From: Albibacterium sp963696875
GTDB lineage: Bacteria > Bacteroidota > Bacteroidia > Sphingobacteriales > Sphingobacteriaceae
DNA: 64,000 nt
Assembly (NCBI GenBank): GCA_963696875.1
Contig: CAVOLQ010000004.1
Location: forward strand, 363,972 to 427,971
Direction: 5' to 3'
Shown here: positions 38,331 to 46,652 of the stretch, in pieces
How the letters are laid out: each line of letters starts with the position of its first letter
Numbering within the stretch: position 1 is the stretch's first letter
The notes under the pieces: generated by a model
Database searches by the model: none
Told to the model about the DNA's origin: nothing
What the model saw: the letters and a program-made list of their open reading frames with translations, nothing else
Translations under genes and position numbers: made by a program

Positions 38331-39318
38331 ACATTTAAATCGCTCGCTTCGAGACCATAAAACCGACGTTATCTTTTATGGTTCATTATTCATCCAATCC
38401 GAGGCCGGATCCAATTGGGAAAATCTATGGAAAGGAAGCGATAGATCACCAATAGAGCCAAACTGGTTAAAGTTTTATTATGATTTAAGAACCGACAAGT
38501 TTCAAGACTTGATTGAGACTTTGCTTTGTTATCAGGTTGGCGCCTACCAAAAAGAAAAACTCATTCAAGAGATGAAGGAGCTTGTTGAAAAAATAAAAGG
38601 GATTAAGCCTGACGCACACGCATCTCCTAATTTAAGAACACGCGTTAGCATTGAACCCGCAGTACTCAAGAAGAATGAAGAGGCAATAAAATTTCTTTTT
38701 GAAAACTACGTGGTCACCAACTACCCTTGGGCCGAGAAGGAGCCACAGGACATTATTGTATTCGGAGTAATCAACGATAAGTTTAAAGACACCCTGCTGG
38801 ACGGTTATTATTCGGTAATCAATTACTACGAAAATGAAGATCAACAAAAGATCTTAAAGCTGGAACAACAGGTTCAACAACTCAATAATAAAATTGCGAC
38901 CCTTAAATCCGCACAAAAAGCATTAAAACTTGAGAACTATGAGCGTATAAGAACTGATCGACAAAAGTCGGATGAAAAGAGCAAGACCAAAGAAAAAGAA
39001 ACACCGGACAGCATCGCTTTTATACTAACATTCCTATATCGATTGGGCGTCCTGGATAATCACATTTGGCCTGAGGAAAAAACCGACTTACAAATTGCTG
39101 CTCTTCTCACCGACTTACTCACCTTAAGGGGAAGGGATGACATCAATATTGAAGCTTTTAGTCGAGATCGAAAAAGAATCATTAATCAAGAAGAAAGAGG
39201 GCAGAATATTCTGGCGAAGCATGATACTGACGCAAAGCAAGCAATCTCAAAAAGATTTCCGAAATTCGACTTTGAGCAACAGGAATTCCTACTGAAATTT
39301 AAGTCAAAAGCAAAATAG
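38323..39318 (+). CDS. Hypothetical coiled-coil protein of the island core
   Basis: The ATG at 38323 overlaps the integrase stop by 8 bp (ATGGGTAA) and is preferred over the longer frame at 38251. About 331 residues. The central segment LKLEQQVQQLNNKIATLKSA is a coiled coil, and the C-terminal half (SIAFILTFLYRLGVLDNHIW ... RDDINIEAFSRDRKRI) forms a helical domain seen in Bacteroidota integrative elements. No enzymatic motif. The coupling suggests a role with the integrase, for example in regulation or excision (inference). Confidence 0.75.
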   Translation: MGKHLNRSLRDHKTDVIFYGSLFIQSEAGSNWENLWKGSDRSPIEPNWLKFYYDLRTDKFQDLIETLLCYQVGAYQKEKLIQEMKELVEKIKGIKPDAHASPNLRTRVSIEPAVLKKNEEAIKFLFENYVVTNYPWAEKEPQDIIVFGVINDKFKDTLLDGYYSVINYYENEDQQKILKLEQQVQQLNNKIATLKSAQKALKLENYERIRTDRQKSDEKSKTKEKETPDSIAFILTFLYRLGVLDNHIWPEEKTDLQIAALLTDLLTLRGRDDINIEAFSRDRKRIINQEERGQNILAKHDTDAKQAISKRFPKFDFEQQEFLLKFKSKAK

Positions 39319-39382
39319 GGACATGTCCTGAGAAATGTCCCTCCGATACTTGTCCCATTCAATCACGTAAAGAATGGGACAA
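39317..39382. promoter_or_regulatory. Two GGGACA dyads overlapping the HTH gene start
   Basis: Dyad 1 is AGGGACAT/ATGTCCCT (39317-39324, 39335-39342). Dyad 2 is TTGTCCCATTC/GAATGGGACAA (39350-39360, 39372-39382), a perfect 11-bp repeat whose right arm contains the ATG at 39374. The four half-sites share GGGACA. This suits an operator, or an RNA hairpin that hides the start codon. Confidence 0.65.
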
Positions 39383-39679
39383 ATTTTAACCAGTTATTCG
39401 GAAGCAGAATTCAAGGAGATTCTGTCCGAGCAAGTCAAAGAAGTTTTTAATGATGTTATTAAAAACAACAAATCTAATTTCCAGAAGACCGAATCCCCTT
39501 CGGTAGAACGGTACAAAACCCGAGAAGAGACACGACGATATTTCAATGTATCCCTAACCACGTTATATTATTGGGAAAAGGCAGGCATATTGCTTCCAGA
39601 TCGTATTGGCAGACGAGTGCTATATTCTGAAAAGGCAATTGCAGAAGCGATTAAAAAGCAGAAAGGGCTATCGATATGA
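39374..39679 (+). CDS. MerR-like helix-turn-helix protein (excisionase type)
   Basis: A 101-residue protein. The C-terminal half holds a winged HTH (KTREETRRYFNVSLTTLYYW, then ILLPDRIGRRVLYSE) of the MerR/excisionase superfamily used by many Bacteroidota mobile elements. The N-terminal half is helical. It overlaps the ATPase gene by 4 bp (ATGA). A likely DNA-binding regulator or recombination directionality factor. Confidence 0.8.
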   Translation: MGQILTSYSEAEFKEILSEQVKEVFNDVIKNNKSNFQKTESPSVERYKTREETRRYFNVSLTTLYYWEKAGILLPDRIGRRVLYSEKAIAEAIKKQKGLSI

Positions 39680-40863
39680 AAAGCGCGACAGTCCTCAATG
39701 GAGTAAACGGCCATAGAACCGCCGACTTCATTTCAATCCAACCGCAAGTAAAGATTGAGAAAGAAAAGTATAGTAACGAAGTGTTTTCTGCTCTAGATCT
39801 TTACAATCGCAATATCAGGGAGCTTCCCAAATTATTAGGCGAATTGATTCCAAAAGTAGGAATCATTCTACTTGCTGGCAGCTCCGATACTGGGAAGTCT
39901 ATTTTTGCGAGGGATCTTGTTTTATCACTCGTATTAAATAAATCCGAATTTATTGGATTCCCCTTTACTGAAAACCTATTCCGAAAAGCAATCATCGTTT
40001 GTACGGAAGACGATGATTTAGCCATCAGCTATCTCCTCAGAAAGCAACTCCAGAATGAAAGCGAGGAATTAAAACTTCAATGCCTTCAAAACCTGCATTT
40101 CTTATTCGATTCAGACAACTTAATTGAGAGGCTGAATTCCATCTTAATCGAAAACAGAGTGGACATTATCAAGATCGACACGCTGGGTGACCTTGTCAAC
40201 GACATCAAAGATAATGGAGAGATCAGAAAACTGCTGAGCAGCATGAAAAAGATTGCCATGAACTATCAGTGTTTGATCCTCCTCATGCACCACACGAACA
40301 AGCGCACCGAAAGCCTCATTCCCAATAAAAGTAACATCCAAGGGGCAGGGGGACTGGAACAAAAATGTCGATTGGTATTGGAATTAAGAAATGACTTGAA
40401 GGATGCCAATTTAAAACACCTCTCTATTTTGAAAGGGAATTATTTAGGAAGGGAATACAAAAACTCAAGCTTCGTTTTAGAATGCGATCCACTTTCCTTA
40501 ACCTTCAAAAATACGGGACAACGTATTCCATTTGAAGATTTAATCGACTCCCAAAAAGATTCTTCAAGACCTGCTAAAAATTCACTTCCTGATTATAGTG
40601 ATATCGACCCTCATCGATGGAGAATGATTCTCTCACCCATATTAAAAAAATACGCCAATGGCTTATTAAGAAATCAACTCATCACCATCCTCACAGTAGA
40701 ATTGAAAGCATGGTACAATCTGGAAACAGCACCCGGGAAAAACAAGGTCAGTGAATTAATCACACGCCTCCAATTGGATGGTCTTTTAACTGATCCAGCA
40801 ACAGGAAGCTTAAGAGGAAAAGCAGCGATCATTAACCTAATTCCATTTACTGAACCGGACTGA
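39676..40863 (+). CDS. RecA/RepA-like AAA ATPase
   Basis: A 395-residue protein of the AAA_25/RepA helicase type. Walker A is ILLAGSSDTGKSIFARDL near residues 61-78, Walker B IIKIDTLGDLV, and the sensor segment LILLMHHTNKR. The C-terminal domain (HRWRMILSPILKKYANGLL ... VSELITRLQLDGLL) looks like a winged helix. Together with the downstream primase-like gene it suggests a replication module that could copy an excised circle. Confidence 0.8.
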   Translation: MKSATVLNGVNGHRTADFISIQPQVKIEKEKYSNEVFSALDLYNRNIRELPKLLGELIPKVGIILLAGSSDTGKSIFARDLVLSLVLNKSEFIGFPFTENLFRKAIIVCTEDDDLAISYLLRKQLQNESEELKLQCLQNLHFLFDSDNLIERLNSILIENRVDIIKIDTLGDLVNDIKDNGEIRKLLSSMKKIAMNYQCLILLMHHTNKRTESLIPNKSNIQGAGGLEQKCRLVLELRNDLKDANLKHLSILKGNYLGREYKNSSFVLECDPLSLTFKNTGQRIPFEDLIDSQKDSSRPAKNSLPDYSDIDPHRWRMILSPILKKYANGLLRNQLITILTVELKAWYNLETAPGKNKVSELITRLQLDGLLTDPATGSLRGKAAIINLIPFTEPD

Positions 40864-40916
40864 ATGGTATACCTAAAGGTATCTACCATTTCAGTTCGGT
40901 TCTGAAGTGAACTGAA
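40863..40916. promoter_or_regulatory. Tandem hairpins in the ATPase-primase interval
   Basis: AATGGTA/TACCATT (40863-40869, 40884-40890) encloses ATACC/GGTAT. TTCAGTTC/GAACTGAA (40890-40897, 40909-40916) follows directly. Further GAACTG and CAGTTT half-sites occur to 40945. This may be an operator or a replication-origin iteron region; no U-run follows. Confidence 0.5.
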
Positions 40917-40964
40917 ATAGCGAACTGGAATAGGAGTTCAGTTTAGTTCAAAATCAACATTATT

Positions 40965-41882
40965 ATGAAAAGTTTAAAAACATCCACCTGTAGTATCTTT
41001 CAAAACAAATATGCTACTGATCCTAAAGCAATCACTTTATGGGAAGCTTTAACCACTCCTTGGCAACCAGCACTTATAAAACAAATTCGTTCGCTCCCCT
41101 ATCTATCTGACGAGCAACATAGGCTAAAGGGAAAACTATTGGCCATAACCCCGAGTAGTTTTCAACTTGGTGGACGTGGGGAAAAACACCATGTTCACCA
41201 TAGTGGCTATTTGGCATTCGACATTGACGGCTTAAAAGACAAGTTGGATTATGCCTTCAACAAGGTTAGTCAACTACCGCATATTTCCTATTGTGGTAAA
41301 TCCGCTAGCGGCCAAGGTTTATGGGGTCTTATACCCATCATGGACCCCTCACTTCACAATGAACACTTCAATGCAATGGCCGCCTATTTTCGCAACCTAG
41401 GGATAACCATAGACACCGCTCCCAGAAATGTTGCGTCCTACCGATTTCTGGCGTATGATCCTCATGCGCATTTTAATGACAATGCCCAAGTTTTTAAAGA
41501 GACCCAAAGGAACGAAAGGATATTTGTGAAACCAGAAATCAACCCTATTCCCTTTAAGGTAGATCAGTATAATATCTGGCGACTCTTCAATCAACACGCA
41601 GACTTCGAAGTGATCCATAATATCCTCTTAGAAGCCGGCTGGCAATACCATTCTACAAAAGCCGAAAAAGTTCGGTATACGCGCCCTGGTAAAGATCCCC
41701 GAAATGGACTGAGTGCAGAATACCATACAGGTCGTAAAACCTTTTTCGTGTTTAGCAGCGAAGCGCCACAAGCTCAATTCTTCATCGACAAAAGAGGTGG
41801 TTCCCCATGCGATATTGTTTTACAGTATGCTGCACAAGGAGATCGAAAAAAAGCACGTAATATTATAAAACGGCATCTATGA
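40965..41882 (+). CDS. VirE-N/BT4734-like primase-related protein
   Basis: A 305-residue protein. The central block KHHVHHSGYLAFDIDGLKDK ... ISYCGKSASGQGLWGLIPI matches the VirE N-terminal/BT4734-like domain, distantly related to archaeo-eukaryotic primases (DxD-like FDID). The C-terminal part (IWRLFNQHADFEVIHNILLE, GGSPCDIVLQYAAQGDRKKA) resembles primase C-terminal helices. Such proteins sit with RepA-like ATPases in Bacteroidota mobile elements. Catalysis not proven. Confidence 0.75.
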   Translation: MKSLKTSTCSIFQNKYATDPKAITLWEALTTPWQPALIKQIRSLPYLSDEQHRLKGKLLAITPSSFQLGGRGEKHHVHHSGYLAFDIDGLKDKLDYAFNKVSQLPHISYCGKSASGQGLWGLIPIMDPSLHNEHFNAMAAYFRNLGITIDTAPRNVASYRFLAYDPHAHFNDNAQVFKETQRNERIFVKPEINPIPFKVDQYNIWRLFNQHADFEVIHNILLEAGWQYHSTKAEKVRYTRPGKDPRNGLSAEYHTGRKTFFVFSSEAPQAQFFIDKRGGSPCDIVLQYAAQGDRKKARNIIKRHL

Positions 41883-42010
41883 CTGTTTAAAGTTAGCAAG
41901 CCTATAGGTAGTCATCATACAATGGCAGGTAGTGCCTTTGTCTTACGCCACGACGGGATTGGCGAGCGAATCCACAAAACAACTCCTGATAGTCGTCAAT
42001 TAAACCAAGC
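41883..42010. other. Candidate oriT region
   Basis: The 128-bp interval directly before the mobC-relaxase pair contains GGCAGGTAGTGCC (short GGCA/TGCC dyad, about 41924-41936), followed by TTTGTCTTACGCC. Position upstream of mob genes and a small dyad next to a putative nick segment fit an oriT. No nic site can be assigned. Confidence 0.35.
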
Positions 42011-42352
42011 ATGATCATGAAGAAAAATACAGCTAATACCCAAAACCAGAAAACCTGTAAGGTCACTTTTAGATTAACCGAAAAAGAAAAAAGTGCATTC
42101 GTGGATCGATCGAAGAAAGCCCACATGTCACCCAGCGAATTTCTGCGAAAAAGTATTCGAGATGCAAAAGTAATTACCCGATTAAGCCCAGAGGAATTAG
42201 AAATTTATAAGCATCTAACAAGGATTGGCCATAACATTAATACCATGCTAAAACTGGCGCACATCTCCAACATTAGCATGGTTAAAAGCCAATGCCAAGA
42301 GGCTTTGGCTGAAATAAACAAACACCTTAAACATTTGAGCGATGATCGGTAA
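42011..42352 (+). CDS. MobC-like relaxosome accessory protein
   Basis: A 113-residue protein with an N-terminal ribbon-helix-helix (KVTFRLTEKEKSAFVDRSKK, then MSPSEFLRKSI) and the MobC block LSPEELEIYKHLTRIGHNIN. It would bind oriT and help the relaxase. It overlaps the relaxase gene by 11 bp. ATGs at codons 1 and 3 are both possible starts. Confidence 0.85.
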   Translation: MIMKKNTANTQNQKTCKVTFRLTEKEKSAFVDRSKKAHMSPSEFLRKSIRDAKVITRLSPEELEIYKHLTRIGHNINTMLKLAHISNISMVKSQCQEALAEINKHLKHLSDDR

Positions 42353-43316
42353 AACCCTCAAATCTGGCGCTAGTTTTTCTGCCACGGTGAATTATGTTGC
42401 CGAAAAGGAAAAGGCTAAAATCCTCTATAGTGAAGGAATCCGCGATTACCTCACAAGCAAAGAGATGATTGAAGATTTTCAAGCACAATCCAAGTTGAAC
42501 CCCCGATTAAAAAAATGCGTAGGCCACTGCATTCTTTCCTTTTCTAAAGAAGATCTATCAAAGCTCCAACAGGAAGGCAATATGTCACAAACCATGCTGG
42601 ACAGGGCTAAGGAGTACCTTGAGCAAATGAAGATTGTGAACACTCAAGTGCTGATCGTTCGTCATTTTGATCGGGAAAAGGAGGGCTTGCATATGCATGT
42701 CGTTTATAACCGCGTTTCCAATGCTGGCAAAACCATTTCCGACAAAAACATCGGCTTGAAAAGCGGAAAAGTCTGCCAAGCAATGAACCAAAAACATGAG
42801 TACAGCAATGGAAGAAAAAGAGAATATCAAGTCAATAGGCATCGGCTTAGAGGGACCGATAGCATCAGGTATATGATTCGAGATGCTATTTCAGCTAGAT
42901 TGAAAACAGCTGATAATTTTGAAGAATTAAAAGACCAACTACTGCGTTATCATGGCATTTCAATGCAATTCAAATATGCAGGTAAAACGAGCTTGGTACA
43001 AGGGGTATCCTTCAATCATAAGAAGCATTCCATCAAAGGGTCAAGTATAGGGTATAGCTATGCAAATCTTCATGCAGCTTTCAATCAGCACCAGCTTTCA
43101 ACAAAAGAAGATCTTACTGTTCATGCCACCCAGTCCGTGTCTTTGCATCCCAGTTTACAGTCGAACGATTCTTTCGCTCATTCGCAACCCACGCTCAGTA
43201 TCGGCTTGAGTTTATTGAATGACCTCATGTCCGTTAATGGAACAGCACAGGCCGAAGAAGAACAAGCACAGAAGAAATGGAAGAGGAAAAAGAAGAAAAC
43301 AAGACTACATCGATAA
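42342..43316 (+). CDS. Relaxase/mobilization nuclease
   Basis: A 324-residue relaxase of the MobP/MobV-like Bacteroidota type. The N-terminal catalytic domain has NYVAEKEKA, KCVGHCILSFSKEDL, and the metal-binding His pair in EGLHMHVVYNRV. It should nick oriT and lead single-strand transfer. The C-terminal region is basic (KKWKRKKKKTRLHR). Without coupling or type IV secretion genes nearby, transfer would depend on a helper element. Confidence 0.88.
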   Translation: MIGKTLKSGASFSATVNYVAEKEKAKILYSEGIRDYLTSKEMIEDFQAQSKLNPRLKKCVGHCILSFSKEDLSKLQQEGNMSQTMLDRAKEYLEQMKIVNTQVLIVRHFDREKEGLHMHVVYNRVSNAGKTISDKNIGLKSGKVCQAMNQKHEYSNGRKREYQVNRHRLRGTDSIRYMIRDAISARLKTADNFEELKDQLLRYHGISMQFKYAGKTSLVQGVSFNHKKHSIKGSSIGYSYANLHAAFNQHQLSTKEDLTVHATQSVSLHPSLQSNDSFAHSQPTLSIGLSLLNDLMSVNGTAQAEEEQAQKKWKRKKKKTRLHR

Positions 43317-43338
43317 TTAACCCAGAAATTATAACACC

Positions 43339-44016
43339 ATGGAATACGAAGAAATCAAACACCGCATTGAATCGCTAGAAAAATCTAATGATCTAATTTT
43401 AGAAACGATAATTAAGGATCAAAAAGAATCCGCCTTGACGATAGACAGGCATATTGAAAGTTTCAAAGAGTATCATGCGCAGCTGGAAGAAGGAACCCAA
43501 AGCAGGGAAGAGTTTGTAAAAACACTAGGCCTCTTTTATCATGAAGTACAAAAAGTCACCCTCTATAACGAAAGCCATCATCAAGCAAGGGATTATTTTA
43601 AGAATGTAACGGATGAATTCAAACAGCATCTGGATGAATCTAAAGCGTTCATAAAAAGACAAACCGATAAGATACCGACGTCATTTCAAATCAAACACCA
43701 TGTTGCACCTCGCTCATTCGGCATCTTAGCCATCATGATCACCTTAGTCCTTACCTCAGTCTTCGCTTTGGGCTGGGGCATTGCAAACCATAACGAAAAG
43801 CAAAGCCTAAAAGCCAATAACATCAAATTTCGAATGCTTAGACAGTATTGGCCAACGATAACCAAAAACATAGACTCCACATATTATGAGGATCCTAAAA
43901 AAGCGGAAGAGATCATTTCAAAACTGGAAGAAGAAACGGAATTGATAAAAGCAGCTGAGAAGAAAAGATTGGAAGCTGAACAAATTGCTGGCGAGAAACA
44001 TCTGCTGATTAAATAG
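43339..44016 (+). CDS. Coiled-coil membrane protein of the mob operon
   Basis: A 225-residue protein with a helical, charged N-terminal half (about 1-110), one membrane helix (FGILAIMITLVLTSVFALGW, about residues 129-148) and a C-terminal coiled coil. It lies 22 bp after the relaxase in the same direction. Small membrane proteins in this position occur in mobilizable elements; the function is unknown. Confidence 0.7.
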   Translation: MEYEEIKHRIESLEKSNDLILETIIKDQKESALTIDRHIESFKEYHAQLEEGTQSREEFVKTLGLFYHEVQKVTLYNESHHQARDYFKNVTDEFKQHLDESKAFIKRQTDKIPTSFQIKHHVAPRSFGILAIMITLVLTSVFALGWGIANHNEKQSLKANNIKFRMLRQYWPTITKNIDSTYYEDPKKAEEIISKLEEETELIKAAEKKRLEAEQIAGEKHLLIK

Positions 44017-44050
44017 ACACGGACACAAATACCCCTCCGCCTGCAAAAGA

Positions 44051-44169
44051 GCTGCTTTTAACAGCACCAACAATTAGCCATTCGGCATGTTGTTAAAAGC
44101 AGCACATTTTCGGCTCCCTCAAAAGCACATTTAGAAATAAACATCCTGTTTCTTTCTAAATGCGCTTTT
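44051..44169. terminator. Two hairpins ending the mob operon
   Basis: Hairpin 1 has perfect 13-bp arms GCTGCTTTTAACA (44051-44063) and TGTTAAAAGCAGC (44091-44103). Hairpin 2 is AAAAGCACATTTAGAAA (44121-44137) against TTTCTAAATGCGCTTTT (44153-44169) with one mismatch and T-rich flanks on both strands, a bidirectional terminator layout. Confidence 0.7.
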
Positions 44170-44488
44170 TCTTCCCCACGCTCTCGTTGTTGTAATGCCA
44201 TGCATCAGCCATCGTCGATATCAATCTTTCCTTATTCTTATTTTGAATACCATAGAACCCAACCATATTTTCGTTATTCAGAAATATCGGATAGCTATCT
44301 TGCTGATTTACAAAAATATTGTTAGTTTTATGAATACACATTGTGCGATACGGATATAGAAGCAGTTTAGCGAGACGAAGTTTCGCTAATTGCGTTGGTA
44401 TAATGGTCGACAACCGTTCCGCCGAAAATTCAGTGACGATATTTGAAAACGTAAAATAATTCAAACCATTTTGGCAGATAAAAAACAT
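44156..44488 (-). CDS. Doubtful small ORF
   Basis: A 110-codon open frame opposite to the Thoeris pair, with its 3' end inside the terminator hairpin. The predicted peptide has no recognisable motif and an ordinary composition. Coding status is uncertain; it is listed only because the 380-bp interval holds nothing else. Confidence 0.2.
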   Translation of the reverse strand: MFFICQNGLNYFTFSNIVTEFSAERLSTIIPTQLAKLRLAKLLLYPYRTMCIHKTNNIFVNQQDSYPIFLNNENMVGFYGIQNKNKERLISTMADAWHYNNESVGKKKRI

Positions 44489-44548
44489 GCGGACAATAAG
44501 TCAACACTCAAAAGGATAAAACAATATTAATAAACTTAAAATAGAATT

Positions 44549-45112
44549 ATGAGTAAAATTTACAATTACTGTGCATTTTATGTTAGCGAACCATTTAGTG
44601 AATCATCACTTGGTGCTAACGCAACTAAAGATTTTTGTCATTACAACATGTTAAAAGCATGGAAAGGATCTGATAGTTCCTTTCCGTTTAATAATGCTCA
44701 TGACACAACTTATAATGTTCGCGATAATAGTGATTGGGAATCAACACTAAAACCAAGACTTCGTGAGAGATTAAGAAACTCTAAGAATATTATATTATAT
44801 TTAAGTGATTATACTGTAAATTCAAGGGCATTTAGAGAAGAAATAGATTATGGAATAAATAGCTTAGAATTACCTATTATTGTTATTTACCCTGATTTAA
44901 AAAGTAAAGATGATTTATTAAACAATGCTAAAACAAGTTTGAGTAATAAAGTAACATCACTATGGAGCAAAGTACCAGTTTTCAGAGATTCTAAATCAAA
45001 AATACCTGTATTACATATTCCAATGAATAAAGAGACTATTCGAATGGCATTAAATAATTCAGATTTTAGAGTTGGATCAGGAAAAAAATCTGACGATTAT
45101 TTCTATAGTTAA
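44549..45112 (+). CDS. thsB: ThsB-like TIR-domain protein (Thoeris)
   Basis: A 187-residue protein of the MTH538/TIR-like family. It has MSKIYNYCAFYVSE, the central WESTLKPRLRERLRNSKNII and LYLSDYTVNSRAFREEIDYG, with Glu97/Glu98 at the expected catalytic-Glu position. In Thoeris, ThsB senses phage and makes an ADP-ribose-derived signal from NAD+. The next gene, 5 bp downstream, is a membrane macro-domain protein, the partner expected for type II Thoeris. Promoter not assigned. Confidence 0.82.
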   Translation: MSKIYNYCAFYVSEPFSESSLGANATKDFCHYNMLKAWKGSDSSFPFNNAHDTTYNVRDNSDWESTLKPRLRERLRNSKNIILYLSDYTVNSRAFREEIDYGINSLELPIIVIYPDLKSKDDLLNNAKTSLSNKVTSLWSKVPVFRDSKSKIPVLHIPMNKETIRMALNNSDFRVGSGKKSDDYFYS

Positions 45113-45117
45113 TAATA

Positions 45118-45963
45118 ATGAAAGTTAAATTCTTAAATAAAAATGTTAGAAATAAATTCTGGATATATTTTTCAGTAATTTCAGGTATTATATCCTTTGT
45201 ATTACTTTTTAACATTATTCCAGATGAAAACAAAAAATGTCTACAATATTTTGGCTACTTAACATTTCTAATAATAATCATAATTTATTTAATTATTTGG
45301 TATAGAGCTAACAAACTAACCAATGTAAATATTGATATAGACGGCAGTACGATAAGTATTAAATGTGGCGATTTATTTTCTGAAGACGGTCTGAAAGCTA
45401 TATCCTTTAATGAATATTTTGACACAGTAGTTGATGATAAAATTATATCAAACAAATCACTTAATGGGATTTTTATAAAGCGTTTCTTTAAAAACAATGT
45501 CAATGAGCTTGATGACTTTATTGTTGCCAATTCAGATGCTTCAGATATTGTTGATGATAAATGTGAAAGGATTCAAGGAGGTAAAAACATAAAATTCAAG
45601 TTAAGTACAATCATCGTATATGATGATTTTTTATTGACTGCATTTACCAAGTTTGATCAACATAATAGAGCAACTCTAACTATGCCTGAGTATATAGAGT
45701 TTCTTATAAATTTTTGGGATAGAGTTAATCGTGTTTACGCTCAAAAGAATGTTTCAGTACCAATTTTTGGTTCGGGTATTACTCGTATAAAAGAGCACAA
45801 AAATATTGGTGATGAAGACTTATTAAAGATTATGCTTTGGACATTCAGATTAAGTGAAATGAAATTTAAATATCCTGCTAAATTGACAATTGTCATTCAT
45901 GAAGATAAAATAGATCAAATTAATTTGTTTAATCTTAAAGCAATAGAATTGGGTGGATGGTAG
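45118..45963 (+). CDS. thsA: Membrane macro-domain effector (type II Thoeris ThsA-like)
   Basis: A 281-residue protein with two N-terminal membrane helices (about 12-31 and 42-63). A macro-like domain follows, with INSLNGIFIKRFF and the glycine-containing VSVPIFGSGITRIKEHKNI loop before the last helix. This architecture (2 TM + macro, formerly DUF6430) is that of the type II Thoeris effector. There the macro domain binds the TIR-made nucleotide and the membrane part kills the infected cell. The assignment rests on architecture and on pairing with the TIR gene. Confidence 0.8.
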   Translation: MKVKFLNKNVRNKFWIYFSVISGIISFVLLFNIIPDENKKCLQYFGYLTFLIIIIIYLIIWYRANKLTNVNIDIDGSTISIKCGDLFSEDGLKAISFNEYFDTVVDDKIISNKSLNGIFIKRFFKNNVNELDDFIVANSDASDIVDDKCERIQGGKNIKFKLSTIIVYDDFLLTAFTKFDQHNRATLTMPEYIEFLINFWDRVNRVYAQKNVSVPIFGSGITRIKEHKNIGDEDLLKIMLWTFRLSEMKFKYPAKLTIVIHEDKIDQINLFNLKAIELGGW

Positions 45964-46652
45964 CTTTTTAAAGGGTGTAGAATTTAAACTCACATATTTG
46001 TGAAAAAGACGAAGATGACCACTGGCTATAACACCGGTTTGACAATAGGTTTCGTGCTTCTATGAAACATTTGTGCAAGGTTCAACATCAGGAATTCTAT
46101 TGAACTTTAGTGCTAAAATCCGCCACATCGCCAAGCCGAAAACGTTAGCTGTAACGTAAGCATCCGCTCAAGGATATTTATGACCGGTTAATTTGTATGT
46201 ATGGAGTTGTCGTTAGATTTGAATTGGCTGATCAAATAGAGACTGGAACGATTGTTACCTTTTCAGTTAGATTCGTAACATTAAGCAGTCACTCTAAGCA
46301 GAGATCCTTAATTTTTAATACTTAATGTAATGAATTTAGAAGAATACACCTAATATTGAAATTGAAACAGATTTATGATACCACAGGCATATATAACGAC
46401 GATTAACGCCCTTAATATTTAAGGGTACATACTTAAGTTTACACCTGAAAAAATGATACCGTTTTCCCTTTTTGCAATTGATGTTCGATTTAAAAGTTAA
46501 CTTCTTAGTTTCAGAAAGTAATCCATGAGACCGGCTAAACATATTCCTTTGGGAATATTCTTTTAAAACCATTGTTTTGAGGATATTTACGGTTATCCAG
46601 AGAGGTTTAGATGATCGGGTTAACATTATAATAAAAGTATAAAACGAAAGCT
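45964..46652. other. 690-bp non-coding interval before fic
   Basis: No credible gene. It contains CCCTTAA-TAT-TTAAGGG (46409-46425) and ATATTCC-TTTG-GGAATAT (46541-46558), the latter about 95 bp before the fic ATG, both possible operator dyads. The rest looks like decayed sequence. Confidence 0.5.

Noticed and set aside
45978..46010. Weak similarity of sequence after the Thoeris pair to the CTCTCATATTTA hairpin of the 200-bp repeats
   Set aside because: Only about 15 bases resemble it with mismatches; not enough to call a third repeat copy.
46336..46626. 96-codon minus-strand open frame before fic
   Set aside because: No recognisable motif, unusual basic/aromatic composition, and it overlaps the dyads; looks like chance.
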